Below are positions 16,337 through 24,968 of a stretch of DNA of 64,000 nt, piece after piece (the first letter of the stretch is position 1; every line of letters begins with the position of its first letter). Both the position numbers and the translations under genes were made by a program. Location of the stretch: assembly GCF_026340565.1 (NCBI RefSeq), contig NZ_JAPEPB010000002.1:372001-436000 (forward strand), in the 5' to 3' direction. This stretch comes from Kitasatospora sp. NBC_01287. GTDB lineage: Bacteria > Actinomycetota > Actinomycetes > Streptomycetales > Streptomycetaceae. The notes beneath the pieces are model-generated. The model was not told the DNA's origin, did no database searches, and saw nothing but the letters and a program-made list of their open reading frames with translations.

Positions 16337-16478
16337 GCGTCACCACGTAGCGTCGGCCGCACCAGGATCACCACTCATCACGAGCGCCGACGGCCAGGCG
16401 AACGGACGGCTCGGCGAACATGTGCCCCGGGATCGCCAGCCGTGGCACCGGGACCGCCGGAACCTGGAGAATGGCCCG

Positions 16479-16724
16479 ATGACCAGTCAGCTCCCCCGCG
16501 GGCTCACCGCCCTCATCCCGCAGTCCCAGCCCAGCACCCCGGGCCAGCGGGCCGCCGCCCAACTGGCGCACCTGCGCGAGGCCAGCCTGCCGATCCCGGT
16601 GATCGCGGCGGCCGCCGAGCTGATCGCCGCCCGCCTGGACGATCCGGACCCGGTCACCCGCGCCGCCGCCGGCACCGTCCTCGCCCGCCTCACCGCCGCG
16701 CTGCGGGCCGAAGCCTCCGGCTGA
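16479..16724 (+). CDS. hypothetical 81-residue protein
   Basis: ATG with GGAGA 8 bases upstream. A helical, Ala-rich small protein: QLPRGLTALIPQSQPST, then RAAAQLAHLREASLPIPVIAA and TRAAAGTVLARLTAALRAE. No signal peptide or metal motif. Probably cytosolic. The length and codon pattern fit a real gene, but the family is not recognised. Confidence 0.55.
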   Translation: MTSQLPRGLTALIPQSQPSTPGQRAAAQLAHLREASLPIPVIAAAAELIAARLDDPDPVTRAAAGTVLARLTAALRAEASG

Positions 16725-16766
16725 GGCCCCGGGGCGGCCGGAGGCGCCGCGGACGGGGGAGGCCGG

Positions 16767-16994
16767 TCAGATCTGCCGGTCGGGGTCGGAGAAGGTCAGC
16801 CCACCGCCGCCGAGCGGACCGCGGGCCGGGCCCGGCACCTCCTCCTCCGTCCCGGGCGGCTGGCGGAAGTCGGCGCCCTGCTCCACCGGCTGCGGACGGC
16901 GCTCACCGCCCTGCGCGGGCACGGCGGGAGCGGCGGGATCGGCGGCGGATTCGGAGAACACGGGCAGCCCAGGGCTGCGACGGTCGGGAGTCAT
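16767..16994 (-). CDS. hypothetical 75-residue protein
   Basis: ATG at 16994 preceded by GGGAG. A Pro/Gly-rich, probably disordered protein (PDRRSPGLPVFSES, PAAPAVPAQGGERR, EEEVPGPARGPLGGGGLTFSDPDRQI split in several parts). It converges on the preceding small gene. It has the look of small conserved actinobacterial proteins of unknown role, but no motif is diagnostic. Confidence 0.4.
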   Translation of the reverse strand: MTPDRRSPGLPVFSESAADPAAPAVPAQGGERRPQPVEQGADFRQPPGTEEEVPGPARGPLGGGGLTFSDPDRQI

Positions 16995-17192
16995 GACTCC
17001 CAGTGTCGCAGGCCGCCCGGGCCACGGGCACACAGGCCCGGGACCGGCTCCGGGTCTCGCCAAGAGCCTCGCGGCCTCACCTGCGGCGATCGAGCATTGC
17101 GGACATGGCATGTCAGCGGACGGGAAAGGGCGCCGACCTGGAGGACCCCGAATTCACCGTGATCCTGACCTCATCTGAGTACGCTCACGAGC

Positions 17193-17921
17193 ATGTCCGC
17201 CTCTGCGCTGTCCTTTGGTTCCGCTGCCCGCCTGTACGACGCGATCCGGCCCACCTACCCGGTGCGGGCGGTCGCCTGGGCCATCGGCGCCAAGCCGGTG
17301 CGCGTCCTGGATCTGGGGGCGGGCACCGGGCGACTGGCCGGTGTGTTGCGCGCCGTCGGCCACGAGGTGGTCGCGGTCGAGCCCGACGAGCGGATGCGCG
17401 CCGTGGCCGCCGAACGCCACCCGGGCACACAGGTGCTCGCCGGCAGCGCCGAGGACATCCCGTTGCCGGACGAGTCCGTCGACGCCGTCGTGGTCGGGCA
17501 GGCATACCACTGGTTCACTCCGCAGGACGCCCTGCCGCAGATTCACCGGGTGCTGCGCAAGGACGGCGTCTTCGCTGCGATGTGGAACATCCGTGACGAT
17601 CGGACCCCATGGGTGGCCGCGCTTTCCGGCATCGTCGGCAACGAGGGATACGGCCTGGAAAGTGCCTGGCAGTACGGGCCAGTGACGCCATGGTTCACCG
17701 GACCCGAGCGTGGCTTGATCGAGCACACCGTGACCGTCCCGACGGACCGGCTGATCGACCTGGTGCGGTCCCGCTCCTCCTACCTGACCGCCGACGCCGC
17801 CGAGCAGGCCCGCTTGGACCGGGAGATCGGCGAGTTGGCCGCCACCGACCCGGCCCTGGCCGGCCGCGACAGCGTCGAGATGCCCTACCGGACCTGTGTC
17901 TACCGGATGCGGCGGGCCTGA
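17193..17921 (+). CDS. class I SAM-dependent methyltransferase
   Basis: 242 residues. Motif I is VLDLGAGTGRLAG, motif II carries the acidic residue after the second strand (VVAVEPDERM), and the GSAEDIPLPDESVDAVVVGQAYHW region (split here for length) matches the UbiE/COQ5-like methyltransferase 11 family. YHWF followed by IHRVLRKDGVF is typical. The substrate is unknown. ATG with weak ribosome site; the gene stands alone. Confidence 0.9.
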   Translation: MSASALSFGSAARLYDAIRPTYPVRAVAWAIGAKPVRVLDLGAGTGRLAGVLRAVGHEVVAVEPDERMRAVAAERHPGTQVLAGSAEDIPLPDESVDAVVVGQAYHWFTPQDALPQIHRVLRKDGVFAAMWNIRDDRTPWVAALSGIVGNEGYGLESAWQYGPVTPWFTGPERGLIEHTVTVPTDRLIDLVRSRSSYLTADAAEQARLDREIGELAATDPALAGRDSVEMPYRTCVYRMRRA

Positions 17922-18104
17922 TTCCTGGCCAGAGCCCCGGCCCCTCTTTCCGCGTTCAGGATATCGCCCTCTTTTTCCGGGGGTCAATTTCCGAATTCCG
18001 CACCCGGTTCCCCCCTCCCACCGGCCGCATTCAGGTACATTTCCGGTTCGCCTTTCCGGCGAGAAGCAAGAAGCGAGAAACCAGAGGCGAGGAGCGAGGT
18101 GGCC

Positions 18105-19055
18105 ATGACCGGCGAACGGAGGGCCCTGAACGTCGGCCCGGCGGGCATCGAGCTGGCGTACGAGCGGTTCGGCGACCCCCAGGCGCCACCCGTGCTGCTG
18201 ATCATGGGGATCGCCGTGCAGATGATCGGCTGGCCGGAGGGGTTCTGCGCCGAACTGGTGGCGCGCGGCACGCAGCCGATCCGCTTCGACAATCGCGATG
18301 TCGGCCTGTCGTCCCACTTCCCCGACGCGCCGCTGGCGGACGTGCCGGCGGCGCTGGCCGGTGACCTGTCCTCGGCGTCCTACACCCTGTCCGACATGGC
18401 GGCCGACGCCGTGGGGCTGCTCGACGCGCTCGGGCTGGAGAGCGCGCACGTGGTCGGCCTCTCGATGGGCGGCGCGATCGCGCAAACCATGGCGCTCGAA
18501 CATCCGGGCCGGGTGCGGTCGTTGACCTCGATGGCGGCCACCACGGGGGACCTCGCCGTGGGGCGGGCGAAGCCCGAAGCCCTGGGCGCGCTGGCGGGGC
18601 CACCGCCGACCAGTCGGCAGGAGGTGGTCGATCGGATGGTGCGGACCGCCCGGGCCCTCGGCTCCCCCGGCTTCGGGACCGACGAGGCGGCGGTCGCCGA
18701 GCGCGCCGGTCGCGCCTACGACCGGTCCTACGATCCGCTCGGCATCGCCCGTCAGGCGGTGGCCTCCCTCGCCTCGGGGGACCGGACGGAGCGGTTGCGG
18801 ACACTCGCCGTGCCGACGCTGGTGATCCACGGCGCCGACGATCCGATGTGCGACGTCAGCGGCGGGCGGGCCACCGCGGCGGCCGTTCCCGGGGCCGAGC
18901 TGGTGGTGGTCGACGGGCTGGGCCACGACCTGCCCCGCGCGTTCTGGCCCGAGCTCGCCTCGCTGATCACCCGCCTCGTCCGGCACGCCGAGGAGAACCG
19001 GCCACAGCCCCAGCTGCGGCCAGTCACCAACGAGCACCCGCCGCAACAGCCCTGA
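18105..19055 (+). CDS. alpha/beta-fold hydrolase
   Basis: 316 residues. Nucleophile elbow GLSMGG (Ser in GxSxG), oxyanion-hole strand VLLIMGIAVQMIGW, acid in VIHGADDPM and the His in DGLGHDLPRAFW complete a standard triad. The sequence resembles the large family of putative esterases or epoxide-hydrolase-like enzymes often linked to secondary metabolism (the RFDNRDVGLS element). No signal peptide. The start is ATG 18105 with GAGG at 5 bases; a GTG at 18099 is possible. Upstream DNA (17922-18104) is AT-richer than average with a purine-rich tract. Confidence 0.9.
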   Translation: MTGERRALNVGPAGIELAYERFGDPQAPPVLLIMGIAVQMIGWPEGFCAELVARGTQPIRFDNRDVGLSSHFPDAPLADVPAALAGDLSSASYTLSDMAADAVGLLDALGLESAHVVGLSMGGAIAQTMALEHPGRVRSLTSMAATTGDLAVGRAKPEALGALAGPPPTSRQEVVDRMVRTARALGSPGFGTDEAAVAERAGRAYDRSYDPLGIARQAVASLASGDRTERLRTLAVPTLVIHGADDPMCDVSGGRATAAAVPGAELVVVDGLGHDLPRAFWPELASLITRLVRHAEENRPQPQLRPVTNEHPPQQP

Positions 19056-19119
19056 CCACCAGTCAGCAGTGACGCGGGCCGCCCCGGCGGGCCGCCCCGG
19101 CGTCCCATCCGCTCCAAAC

Positions 19120-19140
19120 GTTCACCCGGCTTCATCTCGC
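19120..19140 (+). promoter_or_regulatory. possible PHO box
   Basis: GTTCACCCGGC directly followed by TTCATCTCGC resembles two direct-repeat units of the Streptomyces PhoP site, about 90 bp upstream of the phospholipase C gene, a class often induced by phosphate starvation. The second unit is off the 11-bp register by one base, so this is tentative. Confidence 0.3.
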
Positions 19141-19226
19141 CGCTACGTTGTTACTGGACAGTCGACATCTGACGGGAGCACAGTCTCCGGGCTGGAGATG
19201 TATAGCTATCTTCCCGGAGGCCTCAC

Positions 19227-21293
19227 GTGACACCCGTCACCCGCCGTACCTTCCTCGGCTCCGCCGCCGCGCTCGGCGCCGCCATCGGCCTCGACTCCCT
19301 GCCCGGTGCCGCGCCCCGCGCGGCCGCGGCGACCACGGGGACGATCACCGACGTCAAGCACGTCGTCGTACTCATGCAGGAGAACCGCAGCTTCGACCAC
19401 TACTTCGGTGCGATGAAGGGTGTGCGCGGCTTCGGCGACCGGGCCACCATCCAGCTGGCCGGCGGCAACAGCGTCTTCAACCAGCCCAACGGCAGCGGCC
19501 GGCAGTACCCGTGGCAGCTCAGCGCGACGAGTACCTGGTGGTGGGGCAGCAGCGGCGAGACGCTGGCGCAGTGCGACGGCTCGCTCGACCACTCCTGGTC
19601 CACCCAGCACCAGGCCTGGAACAACGGCAAGATGGACTCCTGGATCGCCGCCAAGGGCTCGAACCGGACGATGGGGTACATGGCCCGCGCGGACCTCCCG
19701 TTCCACTACGCGCTGGCCGACGCCTACACCATCTGCGACGCGTACCACTGCTCGATCCTCTCGGCGACCGGCCCCAACCGCACCTACCTCTGGTCCGGCA
19801 CGATCGACCCCAACGCCACCGCGGGCGGCGCGGCCTACGACGGCGGCAGCGAGAGCGGCCTGCACTGGCAGACCTACGCCGAGGCCCTGCAGAACGCCGG
19901 CGTGAGCTGGAAGGTCTACCAGAACGCCGGCGACAACTTCGGCGACAACGCTCTGGCCTACTTCAACCAGTTCACCAGCGCGCCGAGTTCGAGCCCGCTG
20001 AGCCAGCACGGCATGGGCTCGGTGCCCAGCACCGGCTCGACGCCGGACGACATAGCCGCCGCGATCAAGGCCGACTCGCTCGCGGGCACCCTGCCGCAGG
20101 TCTCCTGGGTGGTGGCCAACCAGCTCTTCTCCGAGCACCCGGACGGCCCGCCGGAGAACGGTGCGCACTTCGTCAACCTGGTGCTGCAGGCGCTGTCGGC
20201 CAACCCCGACACCTTCAACTCCACCGTCCTGTTCCTCAACTACGACGAGAACGACGGGTTCTTCGACCACGTGCCGCCGCCGGTCGCCCCCGCCGGGACG
20301 GCCGACGAGTTCTACTCCGGCACCAACATCGGCCTCGGCTTCCGGGTCCCGATGGTCGTCGCCTCGCCGTGGACCCGCGGCGGCTTCGTGGACTCCCAGG
20401 TCTACGACCACACCAGCGTGATCCGCTTCCTGGAGACCTGGACCGCCGCCCTGGGCACCCCGGCCACCTGCCCGAACATCAGCGCCTGGCGCCGCCAGGT
20501 CTGCGGGGACCTCACCGGGGCCTTCGACTTCACCAAGCCCGTGTACGGACTCCCCGCGCTGCCGGACACCAGCGCCACGATCAGCCAGGCCACCGCCAAC
20601 GTGCAGATCAACCCGAGCCCGGGCAGCAACGCGATGCCGGCCCAGGAGGCCGGCACCAAGCCCGCCCGCGCGCTGCCCTACCAGCCCAACGCCTGGGTGG
20701 ACCGGATCGAGTACGACGCCAACAACCAGATCCAGCTCTGGCTGGACCTGGCCAACCAGGGCCCGCAGGCCACCGCCTGGGCGCACTACTCGGTCTACGC
20801 CAACGCCTACCGCACCGACGGGCCCTGGCAGTACACCGTCGCGCCGTACAACGCCCGGACCGGCGCCGACGGGAGCACCAGCACGCCCATCAACATCGGT
20901 GCCAACTACGGCAACGGGCAGTACGACCTGACCGTGGTCGGCCCCAACCGGTTCCTGCGGCACTTCGCCGGCAACGCGACCACCGCGGGGAAGGCTGCGG
21001 AGGCCACGACGTCGTACGCGCCGGCGCCGAACACCGGCCAGCAGGCGCTCTGGTTCAACATGGCCAACACCGGCACCAGCACGGTGACCTTCACCATCAC
21101 CTCGAACAACTACCGTACCGACGGCCCGTGGACCTACCAGGTCGCCCCCGGCGCCACCGCCTCGGACTACTTCAACGCCGTCTCGCTGGCGGGCGGCTGG
21201 TACGACTTCACCGTCACCGTCAGCGGTGACAGCAGCTGGAGCCGCCGGGCCACCGGCCACATCGAGACCGGAGCCGCGAGCGTCAGCGGCTGA
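19227..21293 (+). CDS. secreted phosphocholine-type phospholipase C (Tat substrate)
   Basis: 688 residues. A Tat signal (TRRTFLGSAAALGAAIG, cleavage near AAAA, about residue 36) exports the folded enzyme. The catalytic domain starts with VKHVVVLMQENRSFDHYFGA, the metal/active-site signature of bacterial non-haemolytic phospholipase C, with ENDGFFDHVPPP and TSVIRFLE further on. Two C-terminal DUF756 beta domains follow (VYANAYRTDGPWQYTV, ITSNNYRTDGPWTYQV), as in the full-length family. It would hydrolyse phosphatidylcholine or sphingomyelin outside the cell. GTG start after GGAGG. A hairpin terminator follows. Confidence 0.95.
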   Translation: MTPVTRRTFLGSAAALGAAIGLDSLPGAAPRAAAATTGTITDVKHVVVLMQENRSFDHYFGAMKGVRGFGDRATIQLAGGNSVFNQPNGSGRQYPWQLSATSTWWWGSSGETLAQCDGSLDHSWSTQHQAWNNGKMDSWIAAKGSNRTMGYMARADLPFHYALADAYTICDAYHCSILSATGPNRTYLWSGTIDPNATAGGAAYDGGSESGLHWQTYAEALQNAGVSWKVYQNAGDNFGDNALAYFNQFTSAPSSSPLSQHGMGSVPSTGSTPDDIAAAIKADSLAGTLPQVSWVVANQLFSEHPDGPPENGAHFVNLVLQALSANPDTFNSTVLFLNYDENDGFFDHVPPPVAPAGTADEFYSGTNIGLGFRVPMVVASPWTRGGFVDSQVYDHTSVIRFLETWTAALGTPATCPNISAWRRQVCGDLTGAFDFTKPVYGLPALPDTSATISQATANVQINPSPGSNAMPAQEAGTKPARALPYQPNAWVDRIEYDANNQIQLWLDLANQGPQATAWAHYSVYANAYRTDGPWQYTVAPYNARTGADGSTSTPINIGANYGNGQYDLTVVGPNRFLRHFAGNATTAGKAAEATTSYAPAPNTGQQALWFNMANTGTSTVTFTITSNNYRTDGPWTYQVAPGATASDYFNAVSLAGGWYDFTVTVSGDSSWSRRATGHIETGAASVSG

Positions 21294-21309
21294 CGCACCG
21301 GCCGACCCG

Positions 21310-21345
21310 GCGGAGGCCGTCGCCCACCAGGGCGGCGGCCTCCGC
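21310..21345 (+). terminator. hairpin terminator after phospholipase C
   Basis: A 16-bp stem (21310-21325 with 21330-21345, one G-T pair) with a 4-base loop, 16 bp after the stop codon. Further on, 21380-21434 contains short direct repeats of GCGGATCGCGGATT. Confidence 0.8.
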
Positions 21346-21536
21346 TGCTGCGCGCGCCCATCGCCCGGCCGCCCGGCCGCCCACCGCGGATCGCCCACCG
21401 CGGATCGCGGATTGCGGATCGCGGATTGCGGTCGCACGGGGGCTTCTCGAAACCGGCCTCCTATTGTACGTTGCGTCTAATAAGCGGATCCGACCGGACG
21501 ACCGGACCACACCCAGGGCGCGCACGGGAGGCAGCC

Positions 21537-22454
21537 ATGGCACAGCCCGCCACACCACGAGAGACCCAGCACCACACGGCAGTTGACGACGACGTCGCGG
21601 CGCGGCTGCTCGACTCGGCGGCCGTGCTCTCCTACGACCCCGCCACCGAGATCGACTGGGCCGCGCCGCTCCCCGCCGACGCCTACGGGCTCAACCCCGA
21701 GTGGAGCACCCTCTACGGGACCCCGCTGTGGGCGGAGATGACGCCCGAGCAGCGGGTCACCCTCACCCGGCACGAGGTCTGCTCGATCATGAGCACCGGC
21801 ATCTGGTTCGAGATGGTGCTGCAGCAGATGGTGCTGCGCGACCAGTACCTGAAGAACCCCGGGAACGCCGAGTTCAGGTTCGCCCTGACCGAGATCGCCG
21901 ACGAGTGCCGGCACTCGATCATGTTCGCCCGGCTCTGCGAGAAGATGGGCTCCCCGGCCTACCGCCCGCCACGCGCGTTCGCCGAGGCCGGCCGCGCCTT
22001 CAAGTCGCTCGCCTCCGCCGAACTCGCCTACGGCGGCATCCTGGTGGCCGAGGAGGTGCTGGACGTCATGCAGCGCGACTGGATGCGCGGCGAGAACGTC
22101 CTGGACATCGTGCGCGCCTCCTCCCGGATCCATGTCGTCGAGGAGTCGCGGCACATGAAGTTCGCCCGCCAGGAGATCCGCGAGCGGCTGCGCGGCGCGA
22201 GCCCCGCGCGCCGGCGCGCCGGCGGCGTGGGCATCGCCGCCGCGGCGTTCGTGATCCTCTCCAGCATGGTGAACAAGCGCGTCTACGCGGCCGCCGGGCT
22301 CGACACCGAGCGCGCGCTCGCACAGGTGCGCGCCAACCAGCACCGCAAGGCGATGATGCGCACCAGCTCCGCCCACCTGATGGCCTTCCTCGCCGAGACC
22401 GGCCTGCTCTCCCGGCCCGCGGCCGCGATCTACCGTCGCGTCGACATGCTCTGA
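21537..22454 (+). CDS. AurF-like diiron oxygenase
   Basis: 305 residues. The ferritin-like diiron ligands are in the AurF pattern: Glu123-x2-His126 in ADECRHS, Glu172 in VAEEVLD, and His199-x3-Glu203-x2-His206 in IHVVEESRHMKF, with Glu92 in IWFEMVL as the likely remaining ligand. This family includes p-aminobenzoate N-oxygenase AurF, but many members have unknown substrates. ATG 21537 follows GGGAGG; upstream codons belong to the leader. A ferredoxin-reductase fusion is encoded 105 bp downstream and is a natural electron donor. The AT-rich TTGTACGTTGCGTCTAATAA near 21465 is the probable promoter. Confidence 0.9.
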   Translation: MAQPATPRETQHHTAVDDDVAARLLDSAAVLSYDPATEIDWAAPLPADAYGLNPEWSTLYGTPLWAEMTPEQRVTLTRHEVCSIMSTGIWFEMVLQQMVLRDQYLKNPGNAEFRFALTEIADECRHSIMFARLCEKMGSPAYRPPRAFAEAGRAFKSLASAELAYGGILVAEEVLDVMQRDWMRGENVLDIVRASSRIHVVEESRHMKFARQEIRERLRGASPARRRAGGVGIAAAAFVILSSMVNKRVYAAAGLDTERALAQVRANQHRKAMMRTSSAHLMAFLAETGLLSRPAAAIYRRVDML

Positions 22455-22559
22455 GCACTGCCGGAAAACCCCCAGACCTGACCGCCGTCGGCCGCCGGAC
22501 CCGACCGCCGCCGACAAGCCCTCACCCCTCCCCCAGCGGCAAGGACCCCCACACCGGCC

Positions 22560-24257
22560 ATGGCCTACGCGATCACCAGGACCTGCTGCAACGACGCCTC
22601 GTGCGTCTCCGTCTGCCCGGTCAACTGCATCCACCCCACCCCCGACGAGCCGGGCTTCGGCACCACCGAACTGCTCTTCATCGACCCCGCCGCCTGCATC
22701 GACTGCGGGGCCTGCGCGGACGCCTGCCCGGTGGACGCCGTCCTCCCCGTGGACCGGCTCACCGGTCCCGACGCGGTCTACGGCGAGCTCAACGCCCGCT
22801 ACTACCAGGAGCATCCCACCGACCACGCCTGGGGCGAGCCCCGGTTCCCCCGCAGCCTGCCGCCCGGGTTCGGCGCCCTGCGCGTCGCGATCGTCGGCAC
22901 CGGACCGGCCGCGAGCTACACCGCTCAGACGCTGCTGCGCACCACCGGCGCCGAGGTCACGATGATCGACCGGCTGCCGGTGGCCGGCGGTCTGCTGCGC
23001 CACGGCGTCGCCCCCGACCACCAGTCGACCAAGCAGATCGGCGCGGGTTTCGCGGGTGTCCTCCAGCACCCGCGGCTGCGGCTGCACCTCAACGTCGAGG
23101 TCGGGCGGGACATCGGCCACGCCGATCTGACGGACCATCACCACGCCGTGGTCTACGCCGTGGGCGCGGCCGCCGACCGCCGCCTGGACCTGCCCGGCGA
23201 GGACCTCCCGGGCAGTCTGGCGGCGACCACGGTGGTGGGTTGGTACAACGCCGAGCCGACCGTGCCCGCCGACGCCGTCGACCTGCGCGCCGAGCGGATC
23301 GTCATCGTCGGCAACGGCAATGTGGCGCTGGACATCGCCCGGATCCTGCTCACCGACCCCGACCGGCTCGCCACCACCGACATCGCCGACCACGCGCTGG
23401 CCGCCCTGCGCGGCAGCCAGGTGCGCGAGGTGGTGCTGCTGGCCCGCCGTGGACCCGAGCAGGCGGCCTGGACCAGGCCCGAGTTCCTGGCCATGGGCCA
23501 ACTGCCCGGCGTCGAACTGGTGCTGGACGACCAGCCGCAGGTGCGCGAGGCCGTCGCCGCCGCGCCGCCCGGCAGCAAGGCGGCGCTGCTGGCCGACCTG
23601 GCCGTCGAGTCCGTGGACTGGTCGCGGCCACCGCGCCCGGGCCGGCGGATCGTGCTGCGCTTCTTCTCCGCGCCCACGGCGCTGCTCGGCGAGGGCCGCG
23701 TCGAGGCGCTGCGGGTCGCCGGCACCCGTCTCGACGACGCACGGGTGCGGCGGACCGGCGAGGAGCTGACCATCGGCGCGGGCCTGGTCGTGCGGTCCAT
23801 CGGCCACCGGGGCGTCCCGGTGCCGGGCCTGCCGTTCGACGAGGCCGCCGGCACCATCGCGCAGCGCGACGGCCGGGTGGTCGACCCGGTCACCGGCCGG
23901 CCGCTGCCCGGCGGCTACGTGGTGGGGTGGGCCAAGCGTGGACCCTCGGGCGGGATCGGCGCCAACCGCGCCTGCGCGGAGCAGACCCTCGACGCCCTGC
24001 TCGACGACGCCGCCGCCCGCGCCCTGCCCACCCCGGCGGGCACCGGCGCGGACTTCGCCCGGCTGGTCCGGCAGCGGCGGCCGGAGGCGATCGGACTGCG
24101 CGAGCTGCGGGCCGTCGACCGCGCCGAACGGGCCCGCGGCCAGGCGGTCGGCCGCCCCCGCGTCAAGCTCGCCACCGTCTCCGACCTGCTCGCCGCCGGA
24201 CGCGGGTCAGGGCGCGGCTTCGGGCGCGGCTTCAGGCGCGGCTTCAGGCGCGGCTGA
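22560..24257 (+). CDS. ferredoxin-NADP reductase with N-terminal ferredoxin domain (FprB-like)
   Basis: 565 residues. The N-terminus is a bacterial ferredoxin domain (CCNDASCVSVCPVNC and CIDCGACADACPVDA, enough Cys for [4Fe-4S]/[3Fe-4S] clusters). Residues from about 105 form an adrenodoxin-reductase-like FAD/NADPH unit with IVGTGPAASYTAQ, IVIVGNGNVALDIARIL and GWAKRGPSGGIGANR. It should pass electrons from NADPH to an oxygenase, most simply the AurF-like enzyme just upstream. The C-terminal tail GRGSGRGFGRGFRRG comes from a 12-bp DNA repeat (about 24207-24256). ATG start; weak ribosome site. Confidence 0.95.
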   Translation: MAYAITRTCCNDASCVSVCPVNCIHPTPDEPGFGTTELLFIDPAACIDCGACADACPVDAVLPVDRLTGPDAVYGELNARYYQEHPTDHAWGEPRFPRSLPPGFGALRVAIVGTGPAASYTAQTLLRTTGAEVTMIDRLPVAGGLLRHGVAPDHQSTKQIGAGFAGVLQHPRLRLHLNVEVGRDIGHADLTDHHHAVVYAVGAAADRRLDLPGEDLPGSLAATTVVGWYNAEPTVPADAVDLRAERIVIVGNGNVALDIARILLTDPDRLATTDIADHALAALRGSQVREVVLLARRGPEQAAWTRPEFLAMGQLPGVELVLDDQPQVREAVAAAPPGSKAALLADLAVESVDWSRPPRPGRRIVLRFFSAPTALLGEGRVEALRVAGTRLDDARVRRTGEELTIGAGLVVRSIGHRGVPVPGLPFDEAAGTIAQRDGRVVDPVTGRPLPGGYVVGWAKRGPSGGIGANRACAEQTLDALLDDAAARALPTPAGTGADFARLVRQRRPEAIGLRELRAVDRAERARGQAVGRPRVKLATVSDLLAAGRGSGRGFGRGFRRGFRRG

Positions 24258-24274
24258 CCAGGTGACGGTGACCA

Positions 24275-24357
24275 GCCGTCGCCAACGGCCTGCTGCCGCT
24301 GCTCACCCTGGACGAGTTCTTCGCCGGCAACGACAACGAGGAGTCCCTGGCTCCCGG
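24275..24357 (+). pseudogene. gene remnant between the reductase and a minus-strand gene
   Basis: About 28 codons read as AVANGLLPLLTLDEFF then AGNDNEESLAPG, with good codon bias but an in-frame stop just before (24269-24271) and no start codon. It looks like the N-terminal piece of a broken small gene. Confidence 0.4.
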
Positions 24358-24369
24358 CCACCGTCGAGG

Positions 24370-24822
24370 TCAGGACGCGGTGCTCTTCCCGTAGCGCTTG
24401 GCGAGCTTCGGATCCGACTCCCACCACGGCCGGCCCGAGCCGTCGTCGTACACGGCGTCCTCCTCGGCCTCGGCGGAGGGCCGGCGCGGTGCGACGTCCT
24501 CGCCCTCGGCGCGCAGCCGGAAGACCAGGCCGGGGATCTGGGACAGCGGACCCAGCACCGGCAGCACCGCCGTCAGCAGCGACAGGCCGGTACTGAAGGA
24601 GGTGAGCGCGAGCTCGGCGCCCTCGGCGACCTCGACCGCGACCGCGTTGGAGCGGCCGCCGCGCGCCCGGGTGCGGACGGTGTGCGGGCCGGCCTCGACC
24701 GTGAAGCGCGCGGCCCCGCCCTGCCTGACCTCGCCGACCTTCACCTCGTCGACGAACACCCCGAGCACGCCCGCCCGCTTCAGCGACGGCGCCTCCGCGC
24801 GCACGAACAGGATTCCTGCCAC
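24370..24822 (-). CDS. hypothetical protein with PEGA-like beta domain and hydrophobic segment
   Basis: 150 residues. GTG at 24822 after AGGAGGAGG. The first part (GVFVDEVKVGEVRQGG, AARFTVEAGPHTVRTRARGG) has the short-strand pattern of PEGA-like domains. A hydrophobic segment follows (LTSFSTGLSLLTAVLPVLG), then a charged tail with PWWESDPKLAKRYGKS. No signal peptide at the N-terminus. Function unknown. The frame stays open far upstream, but that part overlaps the LysR gene and is ignored. Confidence 0.7.
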   Translation of the reverse strand: MAGILFVRAEAPSLKRAGVLGVFVDEVKVGEVRQGGAARFTVEAGPHTVRTRARGGRSNAVAVEVAEGAELALTSFSTGLSLLTAVLPVLGPLSQIPGLVFRLRAEGEDVAPRRPSAEAEEDAVYDDGSGRPWWESDPKLAKRYGKSTAS

Positions 24823-24968
24823 CGGTACCTCCTCCTGGTCGGGAGCGCGTCGAGAGCGCGACGAGACCGCGAACAGCGTACGGCGCGGATCCGTGACCCC
24901 CGCAGCCGCCCCTGCGTGCCCACCTGCCCGCCGGCTCACCTGCCCGCCTGCCCACCTGCCCACCTGCC

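Noticed and set aside
17154..19046. A 630-codon minus-strand open frame opposite the methyltransferase and hydrolase genes
   Set aside because: No motifs and Arg/Gly/His-rich; both plus-strand genes have clear family signatures.
19206..23807. Long minus-strand frames opposite phospholipase C, AurF-like and reductase genes
   Set aside because: They mirror strongly coding plus-strand genes and lack any domain.
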